A DNA stretch of 64,000 nt, from assembly GCF_020010905.1 (NCBI RefSeq), contig NZ_JAGJBY010000001.1:5042001-5106000 (forward strand). Direction: 5' to 3'. How positions within the stretch are numbered: the stretch's first letter is position 1; every line of letters begins with the position of its first letter. The DNA comes from Streptomyces acidiscabies (GTDB lineage Bacteria > Actinomycetota > Actinomycetes > Streptomycetales > Streptomycetaceae). The notes under the pieces were generated by a model. That model worked only from the letters and a program-made list of their open reading frames with translations, did no database searches and was not told the DNA's origin. The position numbers and the translations under genes were made by a program. Positions 28,401 through 38,700 of this stretch are shown here, in pieces.

Positions 28401-31400
28401 CTGCAACGCCAGCTCCACGAACGCCGACCCCGGGAGCAACACCCGGTCCATGACCTGGTGTTCGGCCAGCCACGCCTGATCCCGCGCGGCGAGCCGGCCC
28501 GTCAGCAGCCGACTGTCCCCGTCGGCGAGCTCCACGACCGCGCCGAGCAGCGGATGCCCCGCCGGGACGAGCCCGAAGCCCGCAGGGTCACCGGCGACAC
28601 CCCTGGGGCCGTCCAGCCAGTACCGCTGATGCTGGAACGCGTACGTCGGCAGGTCCACGACTCGCGGGGGCGGGACGGCGGGGAACCAGCGCCGCCAGTT
28701 GATGTCGGCGCCCGCGGTGAAGGCCTGGGCTGCGGCGAGGGTGAGTTGGTGGGTGGTGCCGTGGTCTCGGCGCAGGGTCGGGACGATGGTCCCGGTGTCG
28801 ATGCTCTCCTCCATCGGCAGGACCAGGACCGGGTGGGGGCTGGCCTCGATGAAGAGGCGGTAGCCGTCTTGGTGGAGGATTTTGATGGTCTCGGCGAACC
28901 GGACCTGTTCGCGGAGGTTGGTGACCCAGTAGTCGGTGTCGAGGGTGGTGGTGTCGATACGGCTGGCGGTGACGGTGGAGTAGAAGGCGATGTCGGAGGG
29001 GGTGCCGGGGTGGACGTCGGAGAGCCGTTGGGTCAACTCCTCGCGGAGTTCGTCTATTTGGGCATGGTGGGAGGCGTAGCCGACGTCGATGAGGCGTGCC
29101 CTCAGTCCGCGTGCCTCGGCCTCCGCGATCACCGCTGCCACCTCGGCGGGCGTCCCTGAAATGACCGTCGAGGAGGCGCTGTTGACGGCGGCGATGGACA
29201 CACCGGGCCTGTCACCGATCAGTTCGGTCGCCTGGGCGGCGCTGGTGCCGAGGGAGGCCATGTCTCCCCGGCCCTGCAACTGCCGGAGTGCGTCGCTGCG
29301 GACGGCGACGATCCTCGCCGCGTCCTGGAGCGACAGTGCTCCCGCAACGCAGGCCGCTGCTATCTCACCCTGCGAATGACCTACCACTGCGGCGGGCCGC
29401 ACGCCGTGGTCCTCCCAGACGGCGGCAAGGGAGACCATCACCGCCCACAGGACCGGCTGTACGACGTCGACTCGCGTCAACTCGGAGGCGCTGCGCAGCA
29501 CTTCGGTCAGTGACCAGTCGACGTGAGGCGCGAGAGCCCTCTCGCACTCCGCGATGCGTTCCGCGAACACGGGTGATTCGTCGAGGAGTTGAGCGCCCAT
29601 TCCCACCCACTGCGACCCCTGGCCGGGGAACACCAGCACCGGCCCGGGACCGATGTCCCCGGCCACCCCCGACACCGTGTCCTCACCCACGATCACGGAC
29701 CGGTGCTCGAACACCGACCGTGTTGTGACCAGCGACCACCCCACTTCGGTCGCCGAAGCCTCCAACTCGCCCAGCTGCCGCACCTGTTCACCGAGCGCCG
29801 CCTCACTCCGCGCGGAGACGACCCACGGCACCAGCTCAGGCTCCTTGGCCGAAGTAGCCTCCTCGGACGGCGGCGCCTCCTCCAGGATCACGTGTGCGTT
29901 CGTCCCCGAGATCCCGAACGCCGACACCCCGGCCCGGCGCGGACGTTCCCCGCGCGTCCACGGCACCGCCTCCGACAGGAGCTGCACCCCGCTGCCGTCC
30001 CACCGCACATGCGGGGTCGGCTCATCGATGTGCAGGGAACGCGGAAGCAACTCGTTCCGCATCGCCATCACCGTCTTGATGACCCCGGCGACCCCGGCCG
30101 ACGCCTGCGCGTGCCCGATGTTCGACTTCACCGAACCCAGCCACAACGGCCGGTCGCCGGGCCGGTCCTGGCCGTACGTGGCCAGGAGGGCGTTCGCCTC
30201 GATCGGGTCGCCCAGCATCGTGCCGGTGCCGTGCGCCTCGACGGCGTCGACGTCCTCGCCGGAGAGCCGGGAGTTGGCGAGGGCCTGCCGGATCACCCGC
30301 TGCTGGGCCTGCCCGTTGGGCGCGGTGAGGCCGTTGCTCGTGCCGTCCTGGTTGATGGCCGAGCCCCGGATCAGCGCGAGGACGCGGTGGCCGTTGCGGC
30401 GTGCCTCGGAGAGCCGCTCCAGGACGACCAGCCCGACCCCCTCGGCCCAGCCCGTGCCGTCGGCCGCCGCGGCGAACGGCTTGCACCGGCCGTCCCGCGC
30501 CAGCCCCCGCTGGAGGGAGAACTCGATGAACGCGCCCGGCGTCGCCATCACCGTCGCCCCGCCCGCGAGCGCGAGCGAACACTCGCCCTGCCGCAGTGCG
30601 TGCGCCGCCTGATGGATTGCGACCAGCGACGACGAACACCCGGTGTCCAGCGTCATCGCCGGACCTTCGAGACCGAGTACGTACGACACCCGGCCGGACG
30701 CGACACAGCCGAGGTTGCCGGTGCCGATGTACCCCTCCACCTCGGTGGACTGCTCACCGACCAGCGCGAGGTAGTCGAAGATGGTCAGCCCCGCGAACAC
30801 CCCCGTGTCACTCCCCTTGAGCGTCCCCCGGTCCAGCCCCGCGCGCTCGACCGCCTCCCAGGCGGTCTCCAGGAGCAGCCGTTGCTGGGGGTCCATGGCG
30901 ACGGCCTCACGCGGACTGATCCCGAAGAACTCGGCGTCGAAGTCCCCCGCGTCGTACAGGAATCCGCCCTCGCGGACATAGCTGGTCCCCCGGCTCTCCG
31001 GATCCGGGTCGTACAGCTTCTCCAGGTCCCAGCCCCGGTCGTCGGGGAAGCCGCCCATGGCGTCCCGGCCGTCCGCGACCAGCTCCCACAGGTCCTCGGC
31101 GGAACGCACCCCGCCCGGATACCGGCAGGCCATTCCGATGATCGCGATCGGCTCGTCGTCCGCGACCGCGACGGCCGCACGCGCCACGTCCACGGCCGCC
31201 GCTTCCCCCGACAACTCGGCACGCAGCACGCCCGCGAGGGCGTCCGGCGTCGGATGGTCGAACACGACCGTCGTCGGCAACGTCAGACCGGTGCTCTTGT
31301 TGAGCCGGTTCCGCAGTTCGACCGCGGTCAACGAGTCGAACCCCAGCTCCTGGAACGGCTTCGAGGCGGGTACGGAGTCCACGTCCGCGTGCCCCAGCGT

Positions 31401-34400
31401 CGCCGCCGCCTGCTCCCGCACGTGCTGAAGCAGCAACTGCCGCTGCTGGACCGGGTTCGCCGAGGCCAACTCCCGCTGAAGCTCCTGCGACGAACCCGCC
31501 GCAGCACCGGACTCCTGCTCGGCGGGCGCGCTCTCCCGCCGGTTCTCCGGCAGATCCGCGAGCAGCGGACTGGGCCGCTGAGCGGTGAACGTCGGGGTGA
31601 ACCGCGCCCAGTCGAAGTCCGCGACGGTCAGGGTGGGTTCCCCCGAACTGATCGCCTGATGCAGCGCCTTGACGCACAACTCCGCCGCGAGCGGCTGCAA
31701 CCCGAACCGGGAGAAGAACGTCAGCGTCGCCTGATCGGCGGCCATCCCGGCATCGGCCCACGGCCCCCACGCCACGGACGTCGCGGGCAGCCCCAGCGCA
31801 TGCCGGTGCTCGGCGAGCGCGTCGAGGAAATGATTGGCGGCACCGTACGCCGCCTGCTGCCCACTGCCCCACACAGCCGCCCCCGACGAGAACATCACGA
31901 ACGCCGAAAGGTTCAACTCCCGCGTCAGCTCATGGAGATGAAGCGCGGCAAGCGCCTTCGGCCGCAGCACCTCGTCCAGAGCCGCGCCCGACAACTCGGC
32001 GATCCCGATGTAGTTCGGCACGCCCGCCGCGTGGATGATCGCGGTGGGCGGGTGGGTGTCGATGAGGTCGCGGAGTTGGTCGCGGTCGCTGACGTCGCAG
32101 GCGGTTACGGTGACGTGGGTGCCCAAGTCGGTGAGTTCGGTGGTGAGTTGGTGGGCGCCGGGGGCGTCGGGGCCTCGCCTGCTGATGAGGTGGAGGTGGG
32201 GTGCGCCTTGGTGGGCGAGCCAGCGGGCCAGCACGGCGCCGATGCCGCCCGTGCCACCGGTGATCAGGACGGTGCCCTCGGGCCGCCAACTCGGCGCGGT
32301 GCCACGGTCGGCCGGTGCGTGGACGAGCCGCCGGGCGTACGTCCCGGTCGGGCGCAGGGCGATCTGGTCCTCGTCCTGGCGCAGGAGTGCGGCGGCGAGG
32401 CGGGGGAGTGTCTGGTGGTCGACCCGCGCAGGGAGGTCGACGAGGCCGGCCCACAGGCGGGGGTACTCCAGGGCGGCGACTCGGCCAAATCCCCAGACCT
32501 GGGCCTGGATCGGGTTCGTGAGGGTGTCGCCGACGGCGCCCTGGGTGATGGTGTGGAGGGGGGTCTCTGTGGCGGCGAGTACCTGGATGAGGGCGGTGGT
32601 CGCGGCGAGCCCGGCGGGTACGGCTGGATGGTCGGGGTGCGGGTCCTCGTCCAGGGCGAGCAGGTTGACGATTCCGGTGAGGCCGGAGGTGTCCAGCTCC
32701 GGTGGCTCGCTGGACCGGGTGTCGATCAGGTGCTGCCGGACTTCGGCGCCGTGTGCGGTCAGGGCCTGTGCGGTCGCTCGGACGGCGAGGTGGTCCGGGT
32801 GCGTGGTGGGGGCCAGCAGGAGCCAGGTGCCGGTGACGTGCGGTGCTGTTGTGTCGGGGAGGCGTTTCCATGTGATGCGGTAGCGCCAGGAGTTGAGGGT
32901 GGTCCGCTCTCGGTGGCGGCGGCGCCAGGCGGAGAGGACGGGCAGGGCCGGTTCCAGCACGCCGACTGTCTCCGGCCGGCCTTCGATCTCCAGGCTGCCG
33001 GTGAGGGCCTCGATGTCCAAGTCCTCGATGGCTTGCCAGACTTGGGCTTCTATGGGGTCGGCGGAGGTGGTGGTGAAGGGGGGTGCGGATGGGGGTTTGA
33101 GCCAGTAGTGGTGGTGTTGGAAGGGGTAGGTGGGGAGGTCGATGGGGTGGGGCGGGGTGGGGAACCAGTGGTGCCAGTTGATGTCGGCGCCAGCTACGAA
33201 TGCCTGGGCTGCGGCGAGGGTGAGTTGTTCCGTACCCCCGTGGTCTCGGCGGAGGGTCGGGACGACGGTCCCGGTCTCGATGGTCTCCTCCATCGGCAGG
33301 ACCAGGACCGGGTGGGGGCTGGCCTCGATGAACAGGCGGTAGCCGTCGGCCTGGAGAGCTTCGATGGTCTCGGCGAAGCGGACTTGTTCGCGGAGGTTGG
33401 TGACCCAGTAGCCGGTGTCGAGAGTGGCCGTGTCGATACGGCTTGCGGTGACGGTGGAGTAGAAGGCGACGTCGGAGACCGCACCCGGGTGGACTCCGGA
33501 GAGCCGTTCCTCCAACTCCTCGCGGAGTTCGTCAATTTGAGCATGATGGGAGGCGTAGCCGACGTCGATGAGGCGTGCCCTCAGTCCGCGCGCCTCAGCC
33601 TCGGACACCACCGCCGCTACCTCGCCGGGCGGCCCTGAAATCACCGTCGAGGAGGCGCTGTTGACGACGGCGACGGACACGCCGGGCCTGTCGCCGATCA
33701 GTTCGGCCGCCTGGTCGGTGCCGACGCCGAGGGAGGCCATGTCACCCCGGCCCTGCAACTGCCGGAGCGCATCACTACGAACGGCAACGATCCTCGCCGC
33801 GTCCTGGAGCGACAGCACCCCCGCAATGCAGGCTGCTGCTATCTCACCCTGTGAATGCCCAATCACTGCGGCAGGACGAACACCGTAACCCTCCCAAACG
33901 GCGGCGAGGGAAACCATCACCGCCCACAGCACCGGCTGCACGACGTCGACACGGTCCAACTCCCCGCCGCCCCGCAACACTTCAGCCAACGACCACCCCA
34001 CATGAGGCGCAAGAGCCTGCTCACACTCCGCGATCCGCGCCGCGAACACCGGCGACTCGTCCAGGAGTTGCGCACCCATCCCCACCCACTGCGACCCCTG
34101 CCCCGGAAACACCAGCACCGGCCCGGGCCCAATGTCCCCGGCCACCCCCGACACCACGTCCCCACCCACGACCACCGCCCGGTGCTCGAACACCGACCGC
34201 GTCGCAACCAACGACCACCCCACCTCCACCGCCGACGCCTCCAACTCCCCCACCCGCCGCACCTGTTCCTCCAACGCCCCCGAACTCCGCGCCGACACCA
34301 CCCACGGCACCTCACCACCCGACACCCCGGCCCCCTCAGCCGAAGGCGCATCCACAACCCCCGACGCCCCCTCAACCCCCGGCGCCTCCTCCAAAATCAG

Positions 34401-35756
34401 ATGCGCATTAGTCCCCGAGATCCCAAACGCCGACACCCCCGCCCGCCGAACCCGCTCCCCCCGAGACCACCCCACCCCCTCACCCAGCAACCGCACCCCA
34501 CCCAACTCCCACTGCACATGCGGCGTAGGCGCATCGATATGCAACGAAGCAGGCAACTCCCCATACCGCAGCGCCTGGACCATCTTGATGACCCCGGCGA
34601 CCCCCGCCGCCGCCTGCGTATGCCCGATGTTCGACTTCACCGACCCGAGCCACAACGCCCGCTCCGCAGCCCGCCCTTGCCCATAAACAGCAAGCAACGC
34701 CCCCGCCTCGATGGGGTCACCAAGAACAGTCCCCGTCCCATGCGCCTCGACAACATCGACGTCCTCGGGAGACAGCCGCGCATCAGCCAACGCCGCCCGG
34801 ATGACCCGCTCCTGCGACGGCCCGTTCGGCGCCGTGAGCCCGTTGCTCGTCCCGTCCTGGTTGACGGCGGACCCCCGCAGCACGGCAAGGACCCGATGCC
34901 CATGGCGCTGTGCCTCGGAGAGGAGTTCGAGGACGACCACCCCGGAACCCTCACCCCACCCGGTCCCGTCGGCGGCTGCGGCGAACGGCTTGCACCGCCC
35001 GTCGGGCGCCAGCCCCCGCTGCCGGGAGAACTCGGTGAACGGCCCGGCCGTGGCCATGACGGTCGCGCCCCCGGCCAGCGCGAGGGAGCACTCGCCCCGC
35101 CGCAGCGCCTGCGCCGCCAGGTGGATCGCCACGAGAGACGACGAGCAGGCCGTGTCGACCGTCACCGCAGGACCTTCGAGCCCCAGCGTGTAGGAGATCC
35201 GCCCCGACACGACGCTGCCGAGGTTGCCGGTCCCGATGTACCCCTCCACCTCGCTGGCGGTCTCGTTGAGCAGCATCTGGTAGTCGTGCGCGCTCACCCC
35301 CGTGAAGACGCCCGTGTCGCTGCCCTGGAGGGACTTCGGGTCGAGACCGGCGTGTTCGACGGCCTCCCAGGCGGTCTCCAGGAGTAGCCGTTGCTGGGGG
35401 TCCATGGCGACGGCCTCGCGGGGGCTGATGCCGAAGAACTCGGCGTCGAAGCCGCCCGCGTCGTACAGGAAGGCGCCGTCGCGGACATAGCTGGTGCCCG
35501 GGTGTTCGGGGTCCGGGTGGTAGAGGGACTCCAGGTCCCAGCCCCGGTTGTCGGGGAACGCCGAGACCGCGTCGCCCCCGTTGCGCACCAGGCGCCACAG
35601 CTCCTCGGCGGAACCGGCGCCGCCGGGGTAGCGGCAGCCCATGCCCACGATGGCGACCGGCTCGGTCGATTCCTTGTCGTGGAGTCGGCGACGGGTCTCG
35701 CGGAGTTCCGCGGTGACCCACTTGAGGTGATCGAGAAGCTTCTCCTCGTTCGACAT
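25461..35756 (-). CDS. Bimodular type I PKS: KS-AT-KR-ACP, KS-AT-DH*-ER remnant-KR-ACP
   Basis: A 3431-residue PKS. AAGGAG lies 9 nt before the ATG, and an N-terminal docking helix (MSNEEKLLDHLKWV) follows. Module A: KS (Cys near 203), AT with GHSQGE near 635 and YASH near 737 (methylmalonyl-CoA), and a KR without LDD but with Trp eight residues before Tyr and Gln at the A1 position (WGSGQQAAY). It should give an A1-type hydroxyl. ACP Ser is near 1473. Module B: KS (TGCSSSL near 1707), AT with YASH (methylmalonyl), and a DH with HQVMDRVLLP near 2432, where the usual Gly of HxxxGxxxxP is Asp. An ER fragment of about 115 residues (26830-27170) and a KR with an altered LDD (VSD) follow. ACP Ser is near 3295. 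The end is a docking tail with no TE. It begins 41 bp after the upstream PKS gene. Confidence 0.94.
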   Translation of the reverse strand: MSNEEKLLDHLKWVTAELRETRRRLHDKESTEPVAIVGMGCRYPGGAGSAEELWRLVRNGGDAVSAFPDNRGWDLESLYHPDPEHPGTSYVRDGAFLYDAGGFDAEFFGISPREAVAMDPQQRLLLETAWEAVEHAGLDPKSLQGSDTGVFTGVSAHDYQMLLNETASEVEGYIGTGNLGSVVSGRISYTLGLEGPAVTVDTACSSSLVAIHLAAQALRRGECSLALAGGATVMATAGPFTEFSRQRGLAPDGRCKPFAAAADGTGWGEGSGVVVLELLSEAQRHGHRVLAVLRGSAVNQDGTSNGLTAPNGPSQERVIRAALADARLSPEDVDVVEAHGTGTVLGDPIEAGALLAVYGQGRAAERALWLGSVKSNIGHTQAAAGVAGVIKMVQALRYGELPASLHIDAPTPHVQWELGGVRLLGEGVGWSRGERVRRAGVSAFGISGTNAHLILEEAPGVEGASGVVDAPSAEGAGVSGGEVPWVVSARSSGALEEQVRRVGELEASAVEVGWSLVATRSVFEHRAVVVGGDVVSGVAGDIGPGPVLVFPGQGSQWVGMGAQLLDESPVFAARIAECEQALAPHVGWSLAEVLRGGGELDRVDVVQPVLWAVMVSLAAVWEGYGVRPAAVIGHSQGEIAAACIAGVLSLQDAARIVAVRSDALRQLQGRGDMASLGVGTDQAAELIGDRPGVSVAVVNSASSTVISGPPGEVAAVVSEAEARGLRARLIDVGYASHHAQIDELREELEERLSGVHPGAVSDVAFYSTVTASRIDTATLDTGYWVTNLREQVRFAETIEALQADGYRLFIEASPHPVLVLPMEETIETGTVVPTLRRDHGGTEQLTLAAAQAFVAGADINWHHWFPTPPHPIDLPTYPFQHHHYWLKPPSAPPFTTTSADPIEAQVWQAIEDLDIEALTGSLEIEGRPETVGVLEPALPVLSAWRRRHRERTTLNSWRYRITWKRLPDTTAPHVTGTWLLLAPTTHPDHLAVRATAQALTAHGAEVRQHLIDTRSSEPPELDTSGLTGIVNLLALDEDPHPDHPAVPAGLAATTALIQVLAATETPLHTITQGAVGDTLTNPIQAQVWGFGRVAALEYPRLWAGLVDLPARVDHQTLPRLAAALLRQDEDQIALRPTGTYARRLVHAPADRGTAPSWRPEGTVLITGGTGGIGAVLARWLAHQGAPHLHLISRRGPDAPGAHQLTTELTDLGTHVTVTACDVSDRDQLRDLIDTHPPTAIIHAAGVPNYIGIAELSGAALDEVLRPKALAALHLHELTRELNLSAFVMFSSGAAVWGSGQQAAYGAANHFLDALAEHRHALGLPATSVAWGPWADAGMAADQATLTFFSRFGLQPLAAELCVKALHQAISSGEPTLTVADFDWARFTPTFTAQRPSPLLADLPENRRESAPAEQESGAAAGSSQELQRELASANPVQQRQLLLQHVREQAAATLGHADVDSVPASKPFQELGFDSLTAVELRNRLNKSTGLTLPTTVVFDHPTPDALAGVLRAELSGEAAAVDVARAAVAVADDEPIAIIGMACRYPGGVRSAEDLWELVADGRDAMGGFPDDRGWDLEKLYDPDPESRGTSYVREGGFLYDAGDFDAEFFGISPREAVAMDPQQRLLLETAWEAVERAGLDRGTLKGSDTGVFAGLTIFDYLALVGEQSTEVEGYIGTGNLGCVASGRVSYVLGLEGPAMTLDTGCSSSLVAIHQAAHALRQGECSLALAGGATVMATPGAFIEFSLQRGLARDGRCKPFAAAADGTGWAEGVGLVVLERLSEARRNGHRVLALIRGSAINQDGTSNGLTAPNGQAQQRVIRQALANSRLSGEDVDAVEAHGTGTMLGDPIEANALLATYGQDRPGDRPLWLGSVKSNIGHAQASAGVAGVIKTVMAMRNELLPRSLHIDEPTPHVRWDGSGVQLLSEAVPWTRGERPRRAGVSAFGISGTNAHVILEEAPPSEEATSAKEPELVPWVVSARSEAALGEQVRQLGELEASATEVGWSLVTTRSVFEHRSVIVGEDTVSGVAGDIGPGPVLVFPGQGSQWVGMGAQLLDESPVFAERIAECERALAPHVDWSLTEVLRSASELTRVDVVQPVLWAVMVSLAAVWEDHGVRPAAVVGHSQGEIAAACVAGALSLQDAARIVAVRSDALRQLQGRGDMASLGTSAAQATELIGDRPGVSIAAVNSASSTVISGTPAEVAAVIAEAEARGLRARLIDVGYASHHAQIDELREELTQRLSDVHPGTPSDIAFYSTVTASRIDTTTLDTDYWVTNLREQVRFAETIKILHQDGYRLFIEASPHPVLVLPMEESIDTGTIVPTLRRDHGTTHQLTLAAAQAFTAGADINWRRWFPAVPPPRVVDLPTYAFQHQRYWLDGPRGVAGDPAGFGLVPAGHPLLGAVVELADGDSRLLTGRLAARDQAWLAEHQVMDRVLLPGSAFVELALQAAVRSGCDEVSELTLHTPLVFGDEGAVDLQVVVGVAEEDGRRSVAVHARPVGEPAWTRHAAGAVARAGTDAVEPEFGGVWPPPGAVPVGGDDPYGELSSYGYEFGDASRGLVGVWRVGDDLFAEVALGEVQGGEAGRYQVHPVLFDSVLHAVVLDAVGSSAASGDVLLPFDWSGLRVFVPGAERLRVRVVRVAADRLALSAVDELGVPVLALESLTVRPVAARQIVGARAERDALFRSVWREAEISGGAVRAGVVAAGGSSVLAGVPVCGSLDGLRDDVPDVVVVECAASGVGASGAVVELLGVLKEWVDDPVFAASRLVVVTRGAVVARPGEGGGEPAGAALWGLVRSAQAENPGRLTLVDVDEDADSLAALPGVLACEEPELAVRAGRVLVPRFVRDDASGRLVAPVGSSWRLEWSGGQWGVVDAPECGREVAAGEVRVAVRAAGVAGAGVVTEVGAGVGGIAVGDRVMGGFGVVGPVAVVGAGAVAPVPEGWSWARAAGAVEVWDVRQAPVAPPSAVFVLPVPFDPEGTVLITGGTGALGALTARHLVSRYGARHLLLCSRRGADAPGALELGAELSALGARVSFAACDPGYREAAEALVASVPAEHPLTAVFHCAGTVSDAVVQNLTAEQVEEVMRVKARAAWHLHELTRDMDLSAFVLYSSVAGLLGGPGQGSYSAANAFLDALAVHRYAGGAHAVSLAWGYWDLPDGMSGRLTDADRARHARAGVVGLGAEEGLALLDAAWASGLPLLAPVRLDLGRLRREAGSRLVPALLRDLVRPTKAGGGVSAGAAALRKALGTASEAERERMLLDLVCTQVAAVLGHDAAASVNASQGLRDLGFDSLTAVELRNRLSAATGLKLPATFVFDHPDPAALAARLGAELAPRAVDPLAGVLAEFERLEGSLLAVSSRDGGARLELAGRLRATLARLDVPSGAADGSAVAARIQDASAEEILAFVDRDLGRDSGNGRTVEGQR
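26830..27170 (-). other. Vestigial enoylreductase segment inside PKS module
   Basis: Between the DH-like domain and the KR, the protein keeps ER fragments: GEVRVAVRAAG, GAGVVTEVGAGVGGIAVGDRVMG, PVPEGW and VWDVRQA. It lacks the substrate-binding NFRDVLVALGM stretch and the whole NADPH-binding half (the ATGGVGMAAVQ loop seen intact at 2714 and 14000). About 115 residues remain of roughly 300, so it cannot be a working reductase. Confidence 0.85.
28670..29650 (-). repeat. Methylmalonyl-AT block, repeated three more times in the window
   Basis: The AT coding sequence here closely resembles 33120-34140 and 37930-38960 (same strand) and 6180-7210 (opposite strand). Boundaries are approximate. All four encode GHSQGE/YASH methylmalonyl ATs. 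Confidence 0.75.
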
Positions 35757-35797
35757 CCGACCCCGCTCCTTGAGGCTGCTTGGTGGTGGAAAAGTGC

Positions 35798-38700
35798 TCA
35801 GGACTTCCCGAACTCGCTGGAGATGAGGTCGAAGATGTCGTCCGCGCTCGCCTTCTCCAGGTCGTCGTGGCCGCCGTTCTCGGACCCGTCTGCTGCGGGG
35901 CTCCACTTCGAGACGAGCGCCCGCAACCGGCCCACGACCCGCCGCCGGGCCGCCTCGTCCAACCCGGCCGCGTCGTACGCCGTGGCCCACTTGTCGAGCG
36001 CGGTGAGCACCTGCCCCTCACCGGCCTCGCCCTCCACGCCGAGCTGCTCGCGCAGATACGTCGCGAGCGCCTCGGACGTCGGATGGTCGAAGACGACCGT
36101 GGGCGGCAGCGCCAGCCCGGTCGCGGAGTTGAGCTGGTTGCGCAACTGCACGGCGGTCAGCGAATCGAACCCCAGCTCCTGGAACGGCTTGACCGCGGGC
36201 ACCTCCTCCACCGCCCGCCCGAGCGTCGCCGCCGCGTACGCCCGCACCTGCCGCACCAGGAAGTCCTGCCGCTGAGCCGCAGGCGTCTTCTCCAACTCGG
36301 CCCGGAACGCGCTGAGTTCGGCATCGGACCCGCCCCCCTCGGCCGCCCGCCGGTTCTCCGGCAGATCGGCGAGGAAGGGACTGGGCCGCTGCGCGGTGAA
36401 CGTCGGGGTGAACCGCGCCCAGTCGAAGTCGGCGACGGTCAGCGTGGGCCGCCCCGAACTGATCGCCTGATGCAGCGCCTTGACGCACAACTCCGAACCG
36501 AGCGGCAACAGCCCGAACCGCTTGAAGTACGCCAACGACTCCTCACCCGCCGACATCCCGGCCTCCGCCCAAGGCCCCCACGCGACAGAAGTGGCCGCCA
36601 GCCCCTGCGCACGCCGATGCTCGGCGAGCGCGTCGAGGAAATGATTGGCGGCACCGTACGCCCCCTGCTGCCCACTGCCCCACACAGCAGCCCCCGACGA
36701 GAACATCACGAACGCCGAGAGATCCAGCCCCCGAGTCAACTCATGCAGATTCCAGGCCGCATGAGCTTTCGCCCCGAGCACGCCCCCCAGATGCGCGGCC
36801 GTCAACTCCCCGATGGGAGTGAGATCAGCGGCCCCGGCGGCGTGGATGATCGCGGTGGGTGGGTGGGTGTCGATGAGGTCGCGGAGTTGTTGGCGGTTGC
36901 TGACGTCGCAGGCGGTTACGGTGACGTGGGTGCCCAAGTCGGTGAGTTCGGTGGTGAGTTGGTGGGCGCCGGGGGCGTCGGGGCCTCGCCTGCTGGTGAG
37001 GTGGAGGTGGGGTGCGCCTTGGTGGGCGAGCCAGCGGGCCAGCACGGCGCCGATGCCGCCCGTGCCACCGGTGATGAGAGTCGTGCCCTCGGGCCGCCAA
37101 CTCGCCTCGATCCCAACCGGGTCGGCGTGAGCGAGCCGGCGTACGTGGACACCGTCGGAGCGGACCGCGATCTGGTCCTCGTCCTGCGGCGACAGAGCGG
37201 CGGCGAGCCGGGGCAACGTCCGGTGGTCGATCCGTGCCGGCAGATCCACGAGCCCACCCCACAGGCGCGGATACTCCAACGCGGCAACCCGCCCGAGCCC
37301 CCAGACCTGAGCCTGCACGGGGCGACCGAGCGGATCGGCGGCACTCGTCGAGACGGCACCCTGGGTGACGGTGTACAGGGGGACGCCCGTATCGCCGAGC
37401 GCCTGGACGAGAGCGATGGTCGCGGCGAGCCCGGAGGGTACGGCTGGATGGTCGGGGTGCGGATCCTCGTCCAGGGCAAGCAGGTTGACGATCCCGGCGA
37501 GCCCGTCTGTCCGCACCGGCGCGAGATCCGTACGAGGCTCGACGGAGCAGAGCCGTACGTCGGCCGCGCCGTGTTTCGTCAACGCGTCGAAGACAGCCTG
37601 CACCGCCGGGTGCTCGGCCTGCCCGGCGGACACGAACAGCAGCCAGTCACCGCCGAGTTCGGGCGAACCGCTGTCCGGGACGTGCGTCCACGTCACGTGG
37701 TAGCGCCACGAGTCGATGGTCGCCTGCTCCTGATGCCGACGACGCCAGCTCCCGAGCACGGGCAACGCGGGTGCCAGAGCCTGGACGGCTTCCTCACTGC
37801 CTTCCTCGGGTCCCAGGGTCTGAGAGAGCAGTCCGAGATCCCGCTCCTCGACAGCGCGCCACAACTGAGCTTCGGAGGCGGTGGGTTGGGCGCCGGGGGT
37901 TGGTGGGTGGGGGCGGGTGCGCTTGAGCCAGTAGTGGTGGTGTTGAAAGGGGTAGGTGGGGAGGTCGATGGGGTGTTGTGGTGTGGGGAACCAGCGTCGC
38001 CAGTTGATGTCGGCGCCTGCGGTGAAGGCCTGGGCTGCGGCGAGGGTGAGTTGTTTCGTACCCCCTTGATCGCGGCGGAGGGTCGGGACGACGGTCCCGG
38101 CCTCGATGGTCTCCTCCATCGGCAGGACCAGGACCGGGTGGGGGCTGGCCTCGATGAACAGGTGGTAGCCGTCGGCCTGGAGCGCCTCCAGCGTCTCGGC
38201 GAAACGCACCTGTTCACGGAGGTTGGTCACCCAGTACTCCGCAGTCAGAGCATCGGTGTCGATACGGCCTGCGGTGACGGTCGAGTAGAACGCCACGTCG
38301 GAGACCGCGACCGGGCGGACGCCGGAGAGCCGTTCCTCCAACTGTCCTGCGAGTTCGTCTATTTGAGCATTGTGAGAGGCGTAGCCGACGTCGATGAGGC
38401 GTGCCCTCAGTCCGCGCGCCTCAGCCTCGGACACCACCGCCGCCACCTCGGCGGGCGGCCCCGAGATCACCGTCGAGGAGGCACTGTTGACGACGGCGAC
38501 GGACACGCCGGGCCGCTCGTCGCCGATGAGCGCACGCACCTCGTCCGGGCCGGTGCCGATCGAGGCCATGTCTCCCCGGCCCTGGAGCTGCCGGAGCGCA
38601 TCACTGCGGACGGCGACGATCCTCGCCGCGTCCTGGAGCGACAGCACCCCCGCAACACAGGCGGCTGCTATCTCACCCTGTGAATGCCCAATCACTGCGG

